In this document: positions 13,613-13,656 of the stretch, piece after piece
How the letters are laid out: every line of letters begins with the position of its first letter
Position numbering within the stretch: position 1 is the stretch's first letter
NCBI GenBank assembly: GCA_002338255.1
Contig: DDHX01000014.1
Span: 1 to 13,656, forward strand
Reading direction: 5' to 3'
Source: Ruminococcaceae bacterium UBA1865
GTDB taxonomy: Bacteria > Bacillota > Clostridia > Oscillospirales > Acutalibacteraceae
DNA: 13,656 bases
Translations under genes and position numbers: made by a program
Notes under the pieces: model-generated
Databases searched by the model: none
The model's input: the letters and a program-made list of their open reading frames with translations, nothing else
Told to the model about the DNA's origin: nothing

Positions 13613-13656
13613 AAGGCTGTTTCAAAACGATTTAAAAATCGTTTTGAAACAGCCTT
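13613..13656 (-). terminator. 44-bp near-perfect palindrome, intrinsic terminator of the next leftward gene
   Basis: The arms 13613-13633 and 13636-13656 (AAGGCTGTTTCAAAACGAT and its complement, plus two further pairs) form a 21-bp stem with a minimal centre. On the minus strand it is followed by a run of T (the A-run at 13609-13614 on the plus strand). It therefore most likely ends a gene lying right of the window and transcribed leftward, insulating the exporter promoter. The window stops at the last base of the arm, so bidirectional function cannot be judged. Confidence 0.75.

Noticed and set aside
1..13656. CRISPR arrays, tRNA or rRNA genes, insertion sequences, CcpA cre sites
   Set aside because: No regularly spaced repeats, no tRNA-like or rRNA sequence, no transposase frame and no clear match to the cre consensus were seen by reading both strands.

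Overview
The window looks like chromosomal DNA of a Gram-positive, low-to-moderate G+C anaerobe of the Clostridia type. The evidence is strong AGGAGG-type ribosome binding sites, sigma-A promoters with extended -10 elements, a lipoprotein sugar-binding protein, a GntR/LacI hybrid regulator and intrinsic terminators. I cannot name the genus from the sequence alone.

Left part (1-8443) is an alpha-mannoside utilisation locus built around a divergent control region (about 1493-1780). Leftward run a GntR-type regulator with a LacI-like sugar-sensor domain and then the 5' end of a GH125 exo-alpha-1,6-mannosidase, cut by the window edge. Rightward runs a four-gene operon: two CUT1-family ABC sugar permeases (LplB-like and LplC-like), a long lipoprotein solute-binding protein, and a GH38 alpha-mannosidase. 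Inferred working: the lipoprotein captures mannose-containing oligosaccharides, the permease pair imports them with an ATPase encoded elsewhere, and two enzymes without signal peptides trim them in the cytoplasm, while the regulator senses a sugar product. A short possible leader frame and a hairpin precede the binding-protein gene. A 13-bp GC-rich perfect hairpin follows it and could set the ratio of binding protein to enzyme.

Middle (8444-9352) is a gene-poor junction. It holds unassigned sequence, a strong bidirectional terminator at 8716-8763, and the decayed C-terminal remnant of an IlvD/Edd-family dehydratase, probably left by a rearrangement.

Right part (9353-13465) is a leftward cluster, visibly richer in A+T. 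In transcription order it has a small multi-spanning membrane protein, a soluble coiled-coil protein with a GWGTWDILGGG motif, an ABC ATPase and a 555-residue ABC-2-type membrane protein. The ATPase and membrane protein are separated by one base and form an exporter of unknown substrate. A good sigma-A promoter (13506-13534) drives the cluster, and a 44-bp near-perfect palindrome at the right edge is probably the terminator of the next leftward gene.
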